A stretch of DNA of 48,471 nt from Fibrobacter sp. (GTDB lineage: Bacteria > Fibrobacterota > Chitinivibrionia > Chitinivibrionales > Chitinispirillaceae), in contig JAAZBG010000114.1 in NCBI GenBank assembly GCA_012513915.1, forward strand, positions 1 to 48,471. Reading direction: 5' to 3'. The position numbers and the translations under genes are program-made. A model generated the notes under the pieces. The model was not told where the DNA came from. It did no database searches and saw only the letters and a program-made list of their open reading frames with translations. Positions 34,901 through 43,763 of the stretch are shown one piece after another (the stretch's first letter is position 1; each line of letters begins with the position of its first letter).

Positions 34901-36373
34901 ATTGAGGAATGGAACGAGAATTATGGTTATAACAAGCGATATTCCTAATGCAAAAAGGATTGTAGGAATAAAGGAATCCATCATTTCACGCATCTGCCCG
35001 CGTGTTATAAACAGTGTTGGAATAAACATCACGATAATTGCCGCAGTAGCTGAAAGTACCGGTACAAAGAGTTCTGCGGCACTGTGTACAGCGGCTCCCC
35101 AGACACTTCTGCCATGGTCAAGCTTTTCAACATGGTTATCGATTACTACGATCGCATTGTCAACAATCATCCCCAGCACAGCCATCAGGGCTGCAAGCGA
35201 AACTGTGTTTAATTCAACACCGTACATGTAGAGACATCCAAGTGTCATGAATACTGTTATTGGAATCGTTACTGATGCAATTGTCGCAACGCGCAATGGC
35301 AGCAGAAGCATTATAACAATCATGACTGCAATTATGGCAATTCCGAACTCCTTTAAAAAATCAGTGATTGCTTCATCAACTGTTTTGGGCATGTCTGCGA
35401 TTCTGGTTATATGAATATCTGATGGCATTTTTGATTTAACCCGTTCAATTGCATGGTCAATATCCTCGCCGAATTTTACAATATTGAAACCGGCTTTCAT
35501 TTCAATCGAAAGCATGAGACAACTGACACCATTATTTCTGATATATGATTGCGGTTGAGGATACTCTCTGACAATACGCGCTACATCACGAAGTCTGACA
35601 ACTGTCCCTGATGGATCTGCCCAGATAATCTGCTGTGCGATGTCCTCTTCGGAATTGAATCGGGGTGGAAGATGAATCGGTGTAACAGATTGTTTACTTT
35701 CGAGTTCTCCTGATGGTGTTACGATCCCTTCGGTTGATAGTGCGGCGAAAAGCAGTGATGGCTTAATATTGAATGATGCAAGTTTGCTATTGTCTAAATA
35801 GACAGTAATTTGTTCTTTTTGCAGACCATATTGTTTAATTTTTGATGTTGCGTCGATTTTCCGTAATTCATCACTTAGTTTTGTAAGATACGGTTCAAGC
35901 TCGCGATATGTTTTATTTTCGGCATCAAGGGTAATAAGAAGTGCAGAGGTATTGCCAAAATCATTGTCAGCCATAAGAGCAAGTACACCGGCAGGCAACA
36001 TCTGTTTTTGTATATTGAGTCCATGATTAAGTTTTGCCCAGAATTCATCTGGTCGCTTAATATTTTCATTAAGCTCCACAAACACAATCATCATTCCGTT
36101 TTTTGAAATCGAATGAGTCTTTTTCTTGTTAATCTCATCAAAGCCGAACAGGTATTTCTCAATCGGTTTTGTCAGTTGATTTTCAACCTCTTCAGATGTA
36201 GCTCCCGGATAAATTCCAATAACAAGCCCCTGTCTGATAGTAAAAACCGGAAACTCCTGACGAGGCATCCTGTAAAGAGAGTATACACCGAATACAATCA
36301 TCAGTGTTATAATCAGCATAACAATTTTCTGGTTACGCATTGGTATACTAATAAGTTCTGTATGACTGCGCAT
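31937..36373 (-). CDS. RND efflux pump fused to a TolC-like outer-membrane channel
   Basis: Residues 1-1018 are a complete RND permease: first helix 18-36, porter loops, membrane bundles near 340-490 and 860-1010, 'GMIVDNAIVVIDN' in TM4 (the second proton-relay Asp of AcrB is Asn) and 'GMVTRNGIILIDYAEK' in TM10 (Arg where AcrB has Lys). From M1019 the sequence reads 'MKRKHHKQVTRKLPRAAISM', then 'SLFTVLLMLASVKPVNS', a textbook signal peptide, followed by a 423-residue outer-membrane efflux protein ('YTLQECKDLALKNNVVMANA', 'LNLSKVNFDAGLVTVSDMLE'). No stop codon separates the two. The adaptor gene lies 36 bases upstream, so two genes encode a full tripartite pump. The substrate is not evident. 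Confidence 0.9.
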   Translation of the reverse strand: MRSHTELISIPMRNQKIVMLIITLMIVFGVYSLYRMPRQEFPVFTIRQGLVIGIYPGATSEEVENQLTKPIEKYLFGFDEINKKKTHSISKNGMMIVFVELNENIKRPDEFWAKLNHGLNIQKQMLPAGVLALMADNDFGNTSALLITLDAENKTYRELEPYLTKLSDELRKIDATSKIKQYGLQKEQITVYLDNSKLASFNIKPSLLFAALSTEGIVTPSGELESKQSVTPIHLPPRFNSEEDIAQQIIWADPSGTVVRLRDVARIVREYPQPQSYIRNNGVSCLMLSIEMKAGFNIVKFGEDIDHAIERVKSKMPSDIHITRIADMPKTVDEAITDFLKEFGIAIIAVMIVIMLLLPLRVATIASVTIPITVFMTLGCLYMYGVELNTVSLAALMAVLGMIVDNAIVVIDNHVEKLDHGRSVWGAAVHSAAELFVPVLSATAAIIVMFIPTLFITRGQMREMMDSFIPTILFALGISLVITIILVPFLNFVFVKKGLHNHKKEGSGTSSFSLIRVMQKGYDRSIEAVIKFPKTILLIGVLIVGAGIYLLTTIPQRIYPKVNRDQFAVEIYLPQGKPINETAAVVDSVEKVLLADNRIRDVTSCVGNGSPRFHTVYAPQMPAVNYAQLIVNTQSMQATVDLIKELDTMYSNRFPQAYIRARQLDFIAAEAPIEVRISGDNIDSLKHHAENVASILRTYPQITWVRNNCDVSSPLINVDINRDEANRLGFTQSLIASAIQARTSGLELTKLWEGDYPVKIVLKTESDERDDINKLADLYVTSPLTQAVVPLRQLTSFTPSWTESQIAHRNGIRTITVRADVQQQVITSTIFPSIKKEIRALNIPDYISISYGGESEVEAETYPELFTSIAAGVFLIFIVLLFQFRQIRLALLIMITMILSLPGAAFGIKLFGFNLGGLPLLGIISLLGMVTRNGIILIDYAEKLRKDLSMSLQDVIVSAAKRRMRPIFLTASAASVGVIPMMLSGSPMWSPFGAIVCFGTIVSMVLTIYIVPAAYLLVMKRKHHKQVTRKLPRAAISMSLFTVLLMLASVKPVNSYTLQECKDLALKNNVVMANAELDVKASDLVRKSVIPKFFPSVSAQVTTFKTQDPLLELKIPQMNLPVYDGNPVNLQTPTQFAYVPEIPVSALDRGTIGIISATQPLFAGGRIINGYNLAKLGSEVSKIKQKLAVNEVNLTTEQKYWQIVALYNKKKTLDDYGLLLDTLYRDASAAFDAGLIYRNDLLKVAIKMSELQKDRLQLENGIRLATMALCQYSGMTFDTAMAPADSILEYPVPNKVHVDHDSGLKSRSEYTLLAKARDAERLQTKLKVGEYLPEIGIGAGEIYLKDLGNDRFNGLLFASLKLPITGWWEANYTLQERKIKETITEKNNKNSLEQMRIQIANAWSTLEEKYKQIAVAQDKLDQATENLNLSKVNFDAGLVTVSDMLEAQLLHKTARDGLLDAQIDYKISLILYMQLTGR

Positions 36374-36409
36374 AATTGCGATCTATCCTGTTAAATTGTT
36401 CTCAATGTA

Positions 36410-37450
36410 TCATCTGCAAACTACTGCAACGGAATCTGATAGTTTCTGAAACCCGCTGACAACAACAGATTCTCCATACCGCAGACCTTCGGTAATGATT
36501 ACCCCCTGTGCAGTAAGTGTACCAATTTTCACCGGTCGCTTCAGTGCAAGCGTTTTTGTTGAGTCTGTTACGAAACAGAATGGACCATCACTTCCCTTTA
36601 ATAAAGCATATTGAGGTATTACAATGGATAAAACAGAATCCGGACTACTGATCAGAGCTGAACATGCCATTCCCGGACGACATCGTCCATCTCTATTGAT
36701 AATGCTGATTTTGACCGTATAAGTACGCGATAGCGGGTCTGCAATAACACCTTTTTCTTTGATAGTACCACTGACAACTGTGTCATTAAGTGCGCCAATC
36801 GTTACAGATACTCGTTGTCCATCATCAATATTGGAGATTTCTCTTTCCGGAACAGATATTTTGGCGTAGACATTGTCAATTTTTACGAGAGTAAATACCG
36901 GGACTTCGGGCGCTGCATTCATTCCAGGTTCAAGCATACGCTTCCCGATAACTCCATCAGATGGAGCAGACAATGTACAGTCATTGAATGCTTTTTCCGC
37001 TATCTGTCGTGATGATCGTGCTTGTTGAAGATTTGTCTCCATTTCTACCATCTTAACAGATGGCAGACTGCCGCTTTTATACACAGTGGTAAACCGGTTA
37101 TACGCATCTGTTGCCTGTGCTTCTTTAGCCCTTGCTGCATCAAGAATACTCTGTGCATTTTCACTATGTAAAACAGCCAGAAGCTGTCCTTTTTTAACCC
37201 GCTGCCCCTCACTGACCAGTACTTGAGCAACGTTACCTGTTGTTAAGAAACTGAGTGATATTGATTGGGATTCAACAATGATTCCAGTGTAATTACGGGA
37301 TGAAGCAGTGTTTATGGTATTTACAGTCTGTACATCAACAGTAATTGGTGATATACTTTTTTTAACTTCCTGTGTTTCCTGCCTGCAACCTGTAAAGAGC
37401 AACAGTGCAGGAAGGAGAGCTACTGTAATCTCTCCAATGAATTTCATCAT
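36410..37450 (-). CDS. RND efflux periplasmic adaptor lipoprotein
   Basis: The 346-residue membrane fusion protein has a lipoprotein signal with lipobox FTGC (Cys at about 22), a biotinyl-lipoyl hairpin ('SFLTTGNVAQVLVSEGQRV', 'KKGQLLAVLHSENAQ'), a short alpha-hairpin, 'CTLSAPSDGVIGKRMLEPGM', a beta-barrel and a membrane-proximal domain. It would link the pump to its channel in the periplasm. It is the first gene of the operon and follows a palindrome-bearing promoter region. Confidence 0.92.
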   Translation of the reverse strand: MMKFIGEITVALLPALLLFTGCRQETQEVKKSISPITVDVQTVNTINTASSRNYTGIIVESQSISLSFLTTGNVAQVLVSEGQRVKKGQLLAVLHSENAQSILDAARAKEAQATDAYNRFTTVYKSGSLPSVKMVEMETNLQQARSSRQIAEKAFNDCTLSAPSDGVIGKRMLEPGMNAAPEVPVFTLVKIDNVYAKISVPEREISNIDDGQRVSVTIGALNDTVVSGTIKEKGVIADPLSRTYTVKISIINRDGRCRPGMACSALISSPDSVLSIVIPQYALLKGSDGPFCFVTDSTKTLALKRPVKIGTLTAQGVIITEGLRYGESVVVSGFQKLSDSVAVVCR

Positions 37451-37794
37451 AACAGGTTCTCCGTTTTTGGTATATTTCTCTGAATAATCCTATCTAAACC
37501 ATTCTTTTAATTATCGTTGTATAGTAACTACATGACATGTATAAGAGTAAAAAAAGCTATTTCGATTAAAACGAATTCTTCAGATTACTGAGTATTTATA
37601 CTTCAGAATTATACAAACCTTTTGGTTTGTATGATTGTAATAGATTCATTGCAACCTTTCAACTGAATTTTTATGGTGAGCAATTTTTATTGAATGAATA
37701 ATTAATTTGGAGCAATTGAAGTACTCAGGACGTATTTTGACCATTCTGAAAACAGAAGCTTTCGGGTGATACCAGTCCAACCTGTTCCGGGAAA
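37451..37794. other. Upstream region of the efflux operon
   Basis: A 344-base A/T-rich gap between the PHP gene and the adaptor gene, both on the minus strand. It holds the operator-like palindrome at 37611-37632 and a TATAAT on the minus strand. I see no gene in it, and no local regulator gene is present. Confidence 0.5.
37608..37632 (-). promoter_or_regulatory. Operator-like palindrome overlapping a -10 box
   Basis: ATACAAACC (37611-37619) and GGTTTGTAT (37624-37632) are perfect 9-base arms around TTTT. On the minus strand the palindrome runs into TATAAT (37613-37608), so it would occupy the spacer of a promoter firing toward the efflux operon. The ACC-N4-GGT core resembles operators of TetR-family repressors, which often control RND pumps. 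The start codon is about 160 bases downstream. Confidence 0.5.
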
Positions 37795-39411
37795 TTAATA
37801 ATAACAGGCACTGGTAAATGCCATAAAAACCCGATTGTCTGTTGTTAGAGTACTTGCCTCCAGGCGAATATATACGGGTAAACCATCAGCGGGTACTGTA
37901 ACTGTTTCTGTTATACTAAAGGAATTACCGGAGTAGTGTTTGGCAAATAATTGTGATTCTGTAGCTGCATTTCGATAATAGGCAAACAATGAGATTTGTG
38001 TGATACAACCAAATTCGCCGGTAGATTTTACAATAAGTAGAAGATTTGCTTGTGTGGCAGCGAGCTTTTCGAATGAAATCATAGAGCACGATGGATTAAG
38101 GGCATCACAAATATTTGCATAGGGGCCAGTCGTTATAAACGTTTTGCCCTGCCTGATACAATCAAGAATAGATTGCTCTGAATGGCAGGCTGAATACACG
38201 CCGGTTTTTCCAAACCCCATATATCGATCGTTGTTTTCAAGAATGCTGATAAAAGGGGTTTTGATAGCTCTATACCGGTTAAAATCACCATGAGCATCAT
38301 TCCCGGCGATCAGGGCAAGTTTTTTTTCTTTTTGTAACGCATTAATCCAGAGCGATTTTCCGCGATCCCATGCTCCTTTATAGCTCCCGTTGAATGCCTG
38401 TACACCAGTGATTCCGTTTGTATCAATATCTTTTTGAGTCCAGGTACCACGGTTTAAAAAAAGGAACTGCATTAGTGTCTTTTGGGATCCGGGATGAGCG
38501 GCATAGGCAATTCCACCCTGCGAATTAATCCGGGATATCGCCTTGTCAATTGACAGGTCTGCACCGAACACTTTTTTCTTTCGTGCCCCATCAGAAGAGC
38601 CGTTGATATACTCTTTTATTCCTATTCCACAGAGATGAACTATATTACCATCACTGTTAAAACAGGATATTTCCTCTCCACGCAAAAACGTTACATCATG
38701 TTTTTTTTCAAACTGCTTTTGAAGCGAATTCCAGCGCTGTAACGATGTATCCTCAGTGAGATAGTTATTCATCGAACAGCACAGATCGTAAGAGTGGTCA
38801 GTGATTGCGACAAAATCAAGACCTGATGCTCTGGCTGTTATGTCAACTGCATCCAGAGGTGGCCCAAACTCGACATGGCTCTGTGAGTACTGCGAGTGAA
38901 AATGCATATCTCCATACAGACAGTCCGGATATCCCGGCGGATACGTATCACTGATATGGCAGCAGAGAGGTAACTTTGATGATGTCTGAAAGTTGTCGTT
39001 AAGAACATCAAAGGTTTTCTTTCCATAACGGAAAGTGGCTTTACAATTTAGATAAATGGTACCTGCTGGAAGTCTGTTCCGCTTTAAGATAATGATATAA
39101 ACAGTTTGATTACTTGAAAAATCATGCTTTATTTCAAAGTGCAAAAGATCATCAAATTGAAATAAAACCGTTTTGCTGCCGATTTGATTAACAGTAATTA
39201 AAATATCACAAAGCGAAACAGGCCGGGAAATGGTGTCATTAATGATTAGCGTTACAGGGAGATCTGATTGAGGATTTATACGCCGTGGACAATCAAATAC
39301 TATTTCAGGGATACGTTTGTACAAAAGACTTGGCATCCATCTAAAAAACCTGAAATGTGTTTCAGCGTAGAGTGCAAGGGGAAATAAAATCTCTGTATTT
39401 GAAAATGGCAT
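37795..39411 (-). CDS. PHP-domain metal-dependent phosphoesterase
   Basis: After ~165 residues of unassigned, beta-rich N-terminal sequence comes a PHP domain with its metal-binding blocks: GDMHFHSQYSQS at 167-178, 'FVAITDHSYD' near 200, GEEIS near 246, 'GIAYAAHPGS' and 'LIAGNDAHGDF'. PHP enzymes of this kind hydrolyse phosphoesters. The ~100-residue C-terminal part looks like a beta domain. No signal peptide is evident. It is downstream of the kinase gene by 111 bases; whether the two work together is unknown. Confidence 0.8.
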   Translation of the reverse strand: MPFSNTEILFPLALYAETHFRFFRWMPSLLYKRIPEIVFDCPRRINPQSDLPVTLIINDTISRPVSLCDILITVNQIGSKTVLFQFDDLLHFEIKHDFSSNQTVYIIILKRNRLPAGTIYLNCKATFRYGKKTFDVLNDNFQTSSKLPLCCHISDTYPPGYPDCLYGDMHFHSQYSQSHVEFGPPLDAVDITARASGLDFVAITDHSYDLCCSMNNYLTEDTSLQRWNSLQKQFEKKHDVTFLRGEEISCFNSDGNIVHLCGIGIKEYINGSSDGARKKKVFGADLSIDKAISRINSQGGIAYAAHPGSQKTLMQFLFLNRGTWTQKDIDTNGITGVQAFNGSYKGAWDRGKSLWINALQKEKKLALIAGNDAHGDFNRYRAIKTPFISILENNDRYMGFGKTGVYSACHSEQSILDCIRQGKTFITTGPYANICDALNPSCSMISFEKLAATQANLLLIVKSTGEFGCITQISLFAYYRNAATESQLFAKHYSGNSFSITETVTVPADGLPVYIRLEASTLTTDNRVFMAFTSACYY

Positions 39412-39522
39412 CCGGCAACCAGTAAATTCTGTTATTTATTTCTGTCAGTTGAAGAAACAGCAGCATGGAGTGCAACTGATTATAATTGGTTAATGTCTAA
39501 TCAGACTTGTCGCAAACAGACA

Positions 39523-41406
39523 TTAATTAAAGCTGATTCCTCTCCAGGCTGCTTCTGAAGCAAGGTTTTCTTTCTCTTTAACGGCTTCCCTGGCTTGTGG
39601 CAAATGTGGACTGTCTTTCAGGATTGCCAATAATGTTTCCCATGCGTTAACTGCTACAATAAGATTTTCAGTTTGAGGATTGTCTCTGAAAACCGCTGTT
39701 AAGATTCTTGCCCTGTAACGAAAGATCTCCAGCCCAAGTGATCTTTTATCGATTAATTCACTTGGAAGTTCCTCCGCTTTTAGCAAACATCCAAGAGCCT
39801 CAGCATAACGTTTTTTTGATAACATGTAGCGTGATGTATGGAAGTAATATTCACCGTCATTCAGCGTAACAGCATCAAGGGCGTCAACAAATTCAGGATC
39901 ATTGCTGCCTGATGACCTTAGCGTGTAAAGAATAACTTCTTTGCGTTTTGCAAATTTTTCAGGTATAGTTAATACATATGCTTTAAGGGCATCATATTCA
40001 TGATTTATCCACTTGCTTTTTAACGAATTAATGATTTCAGGATATCCAATATCCGCACTATCCTGATAAAAGGCATTGGAGACCATAAAATCTGCAAGCT
40101 GGAATGAGTCAACTATTTCGGTAATCAGTTTATTATTTCGTTGCTCAATCAATAATGAGGTGTCTACGGGAATAAACGGGAATACTGAGTTCAGACTCTG
40201 CTGGACTGACAATTTGAACGTCGAAAAATCATCACGTTTAACAAATACGTTCAATGCAACTGAGCCGCCCAGGAGCAAACCGGCGGTTATACCGGCATAT
40301 AAGAATACTGCAGGTGATTTCTTTTGAGGTGGCGGGATAATAAACGGTTCATTATATTTGCGTTTTGATGTATACAGTGCGATGATATCATCTGCAGAGT
40401 CCTTTGTGTGCTTATAATGAACCTTCTCAAGCTGCTGTTTTACAGAAAGAGAATCATCTGGCCGATGTGTTTTTTCAAACGACAGGCAGCGTTCAATGAT
40501 ACGAGCCAACTGATCCGGTATATTTTTATCAATTCTCTTAATTGATGGTACCAGATGGCTTTTACGCATTTTTGTTATTGCATCCGGTGATGTTCCATTG
40601 AAGACTCGGCTACCGGTGGCCAGTTCATAGAGGATACACCCCAATGAGAAAAGATCAGAACGGGCATCAGGAACGGACCTGTTGAATAAAATCTCCGGAG
40701 CAATGTATTGTGCAGTTCCGATACTTGAGTCGGGATGAAGTCCTTCACGGGCATCCTGAATAGGTGTTGCCATTCCGAAATCAAGTATTTTTAATACGCC
40801 AATATCTGCAAGCATAATATTTGATGGTTTCAGGTCAAGATGCAGGAAACCATGGTAGTGCTTATTGTCAATTTCATATTTACAATGGTGAATATAGTCA
40901 AGCGCTTTACAAATTGAAATACCGATCGCTGTAACCAGTGCCACGGGTAATGGTGCGAACTTTGTAATCATCTCTAAAAGAGAAAATCCGGTGACTTTTT
41001 CCATTTCAATAAATGGAAGTCCATTCCACCTTCCGACTGTATGCACGACCGGGATATTAGGATGACTAAGCTGCGAACAGAGTTTAAATTCTTTTAAAAA
41101 ACGACTAAGACTATCTTCTGTGTGATTTGGTCTGAGCAGTTTAACAGCTCTGTAAAACCCCAGTTCTTTATTGCGGATTTCGTAGAGAACCGCTGCTCCA
41201 CCATGACCAAGAATTCCCGAAATATGCCCTGAACTGAGCATTATAGGCTGGGTACCATCAGGAAGAATTATATCAGATTCGTAATTCTGCTTCTGTAGCC
41301 CTGATGTCTCAATTAAAACCTCATCTTCATTATCCTGTGAAATTACAAATCCAGCGGGATGATGCGATTCTGTCTTTGAAACCTGTAAGCCATCATTGTT
41401 GTGCAT
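39523..41406 (-). CDS. Membrane-anchored Ser/Thr protein kinase
   Basis: Residues ~55-330 form a Hanks-type kinase: glycine loop 'ILGHGGAAVLYE' (66-77), catalytic Lys 89 in 'RAVKLL', catalytic Asp 191 in 'HLDLKPSN', DFG at 209-211, APE at 236-238 and 'DLFSLGCILYELATG'. The usual HRD reads HLD, so it is a non-RD kinase, often less dependent on activation-loop phosphorylation. One membrane helix (366-386) is followed by ~240 helical, TPR-like residues outside. An N-terminal ~55-residue segment is disordered. The substrate is unknown. Confidence 0.9.
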   Translation of the reverse strand: MHNNDGLQVSKTESHHPAGFVISQDNEDEVLIETSGLQKQNYESDIILPDGTQPIMLSSGHISGILGHGGAAVLYEIRNKELGFYRAVKLLRPNHTEDSLSRFLKEFKLCSQLSHPNIPVVHTVGRWNGLPFIEMEKVTGFSLLEMITKFAPLPVALVTAIGISICKALDYIHHCKYEIDNKHYHGFLHLDLKPSNIMLADIGVLKILDFGMATPIQDAREGLHPDSSIGTAQYIAPEILFNRSVPDARSDLFSLGCILYELATGSRVFNGTSPDAITKMRKSHLVPSIKRIDKNIPDQLARIIERCLSFEKTHRPDDSLSVKQQLEKVHYKHTKDSADDIIALYTSKRKYNEPFIIPPPQKKSPAVFLYAGITAGLLLGGSVALNVFVKRDDFSTFKLSVQQSLNSVFPFIPVDTSLLIEQRNNKLITEIVDSFQLADFMVSNAFYQDSADIGYPEIINSLKSKWINHEYDALKAYVLTIPEKFAKRKEVILYTLRSSGSNDPEFVDALDAVTLNDGEYYFHTSRYMLSKKRYAEALGCLLKAEELPSELIDKRSLGLEIFRYRARILTAVFRDNPQTENLIVAVNAWETLLAILKDSPHLPQAREAVKEKENLASEAAWRGISFN

Positions 41407-41868
41407 AAATATTCTACTTTTTCCCTTTGATGAATAGCATTACTATATATAAGATACCTTTTTTATATCAAAAGGGCTAAAAAAAGTGCCTGTTTCCAGA
41501 ACTGCCAATGTAAACAGATATATAACAATGAGTTATGAAAATAGCCTTTTTCTTGTACGTTTTCAAGTAGTTTCTATGTTGCCTTATATTTTTTTTGCGA
41601 CATCATAGTTTTACGACCGCATAGTAATGGAGTAACACACAATGTGGAGATAACAGGTAATTCAATGAATATTCTATAGTATAAGACATTTTTGTAATAA
41701 AGTCAAGTGCAATCTTTTGATTGAACAATCGGTTTCCAGTAAATGTATCAATATTTGGCATATTCAAAAATCATCAGGTGAAAACATGCTTTTCAGAGAA
41801 CCCCGGCTGAACGTATATTATGATTCTGAAATTAAAATGATACATTAAGAAAAGGTCATTATTGTCAT
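41407..41868. other. Divergent intergenic region kinase/gltX
   Basis: About 462 bases of A/T-rich sequence between a minus-strand kinase gene and gltX. It must carry both promoters. I see no T-box element, tRNA, other structured RNA or supported small gene. Confidence 0.4.
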
Positions 41869-43326
41869 ATGGATAAAAAGATTCGGGTTCGTTTTGCACC
41901 ATCCCCTACAGGGTATCTGCATGTCGGTGGCGCACGAAGTGCGTTGTTTAATTATCTGTTTGCAAAAAAAACAGGTGGTACATTTATTCTTCGTATTGAG
42001 GATACCGATCAGAACCGGTTTGTTGAAAATGCATGCAAAGAGATCTACGACAGTCTAAAATGGATGGGACTCGACTGGGATGAAGGCCCGGAGATGGGTG
42101 GCAGTTTTGGACCGTATGTCCAGTCCGAGCGCCTTGATATTTATAAAAAATATGCACAGGAGCTGCTTGATAAGGGACATGCTTATCGTTGCTTCTGTAC
42201 TCCTGAACGAATTGCAGCTGTACGTGAAGCACAGGAAAAGGCCAAACAACCAGCTGGTTATGATAAATCATGCAGAAATCTTTCAAAGGAACAGATCCAG
42301 GAAAATCTTGATAAAGGAATGCCATATGTGATCCGGTTCAGGATTCCGGCTGGCAGAGTAGTAGCTTTTAATGACCGTATCCGGGGTAACATTGAGTACA
42401 GTAGTGATATTCTTGATGATCTGGTACTTATTAAAACTGATGGATTTCCGACTTATCATATGGCAAATGTTGTTGATGATCACCTGATGGAAATCAGTCA
42501 TGTACTCCGCGGTGATGAGTGGATTGCATCAACGCCGCGTCATGTGCTTATCTATGAGGCATTCGGATGGGAGCCCCCTGAATTCGCACATTTACCGGTA
42601 ATTTTATCTCCTGATGGTGGTAAATTGTCAAAACGTAAAGGTGCTGCATCGGTGATGGATTACAAAAGGGGAGGATTTCTTCCGGATGCGCTGTTTAATT
42701 TTCTTGCGTTTCTCGGATGGTCGCCGGGTGATGATCGCGAGAAAATGCCTAAAGCTGAACTTATTGATGCATTCTCGCTTGATCAGGTGTCACCGAAAGC
42801 ATCAGTTCTTGATGAAAAGAAACTTGAATGGATGAATGGCCTCTATATGGCTGAGTGCAGTACTGATGTAATCATGAACGAGGTTCTGCCGGTATGGATT
42901 GAAAAAGGATGGGTTAATGCAACAGCAAGTTCGTCAGATCCCCGCCTTGTTTCTATCGTTGATATAATGAAAATAAGAGCCAAAAGACTGACGGATCTTG
43001 CAGATAATACATTCTATTTCTTTGTCGATCCGGTAGAGTACGAGGAAAAAGCTGTCAGGAAGAATTTTACACCGGCATCAAAAGTACTTCTCGAGACGAT
43101 TCACAGGGAACTGACTGCGGTAAATGATTTTTCGCATGAGTCACTTGAGGCTTTGTACCGTACAATTGCAGAGAAAACCGGGGTATCATCAGGGCAGCTG
43201 ATCCACCCGACTCGTTTGTCAATTAGTGGTGTAAGTTTCGGACCAGGTTTATTCGAATTGATGGAACTGTTTGGAAAAGAGACCGTGCTGCGGAGAATCG
43301 AAAACGCGATTAAGAAAATTGCCTAA
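41869..43326 (+). CDS. gltX: Glutamate--tRNA ligase
   Basis: Class I synthetase with the HIGH-type block 'APSPTGYLHVGGARSALFN' at residues 9-27 and the KMSKS-type block 'KLSKRKGAASV' near 252, plus 'RIEDTDQNRF' and 'HVLRGDEWIASTPRH'. The C-terminal helical anticodon-binding half is complete. At 485 residues it has the usual bacterial length. With glnS nearby it suggests direct Gln-tRNA(Gln) charging in this organism. Confidence 0.97.
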   Translation: MDKKIRVRFAPSPTGYLHVGGARSALFNYLFAKKTGGTFILRIEDTDQNRFVENACKEIYDSLKWMGLDWDEGPEMGGSFGPYVQSERLDIYKKYAQELLDKGHAYRCFCTPERIAAVREAQEKAKQPAGYDKSCRNLSKEQIQENLDKGMPYVIRFRIPAGRVVAFNDRIRGNIEYSSDILDDLVLIKTDGFPTYHMANVVDDHLMEISHVLRGDEWIASTPRHVLIYEAFGWEPPEFAHLPVILSPDGGKLSKRKGAASVMDYKRGGFLPDALFNFLAFLGWSPGDDREKMPKAELIDAFSLDQVSPKASVLDEKKLEWMNGLYMAECSTDVIMNEVLPVWIEKGWVNATASSSDPRLVSIVDIMKIRAKRLTDLADNTFYFFVDPVEYEEKAVRKNFTPASKVLLETIHRELTAVNDFSHESLEALYRTIAEKTGVSSGQLIHPTRLSISGVSFGPGLFELMELFGKETVLRRIENAIKKIA

Positions 43327-43376
43327 TACTATCGTTACAAAGTAACAGTGGTTAATGTTAAAAAAGGCTTGATATT

Positions 43377-43679
43377 ATGATAAAGCATATTGTTCTATGG
43401 AAACTGGCTGATAGTGCAGAGGGTGCATCAAAGCATCAGAATGCCCTTAGAATTAAAGAGATGATAGAGGCACTGAAAAAGTCGATTCCTCATATTGTAA
43501 AGGTTGATGTTGGCATTAACGTTAATAAATCTGATGCTGCGTGGGATGTTGCACTGTATTCTGAATTCAAATCACAGCAGGATCTGGACATTTATCAGGA
43601 ACATCCTGAACACAAAAAAGTGGCTGCGTTTATCGGAAAAGTTCGAACCGATCGTGCCGTTGCTGATTATGAAATGTAA
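43377..43679 (+). CDS. Dabb (stress-responsive A/B barrel) protein
   Basis: The 100-residue protein starts 'MIKHIVLWKLADSAEG' and has 'IPHIVKVDVGINVN', 'WDVALYSEFKSQQDLDIYQE' and 'HPEHKKVAAFI', matching the dimeric alpha/beta barrel Dabb family. Some members act as small catalysts or stress proteins; no specific reaction can be assigned. It lies between gltX and glnS on the same strand. Confidence 0.88.
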   Translation: MIKHIVLWKLADSAEGASKHQNALRIKEMIEALKKSIPHIVKVDVGINVNKSDAAWDVALYSEFKSQQDLDIYQEHPEHKKVAAFIGKVRTDRAVADYEM

Positions 43680-43763
43680 ATATAGATTGTCAATTTCGAT
43701 ATTGATCGATATAACGAGTTGTTGAATTTTAATTAAGAATTTACTAAAATGTAAAGGTACACT

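Noticed and set aside
41407..41868. Possible T-box or other leader RNA before gltX
   Set aside because: No T-box core, specifier stem or terminator/antiterminator pair can be recognised by eye.
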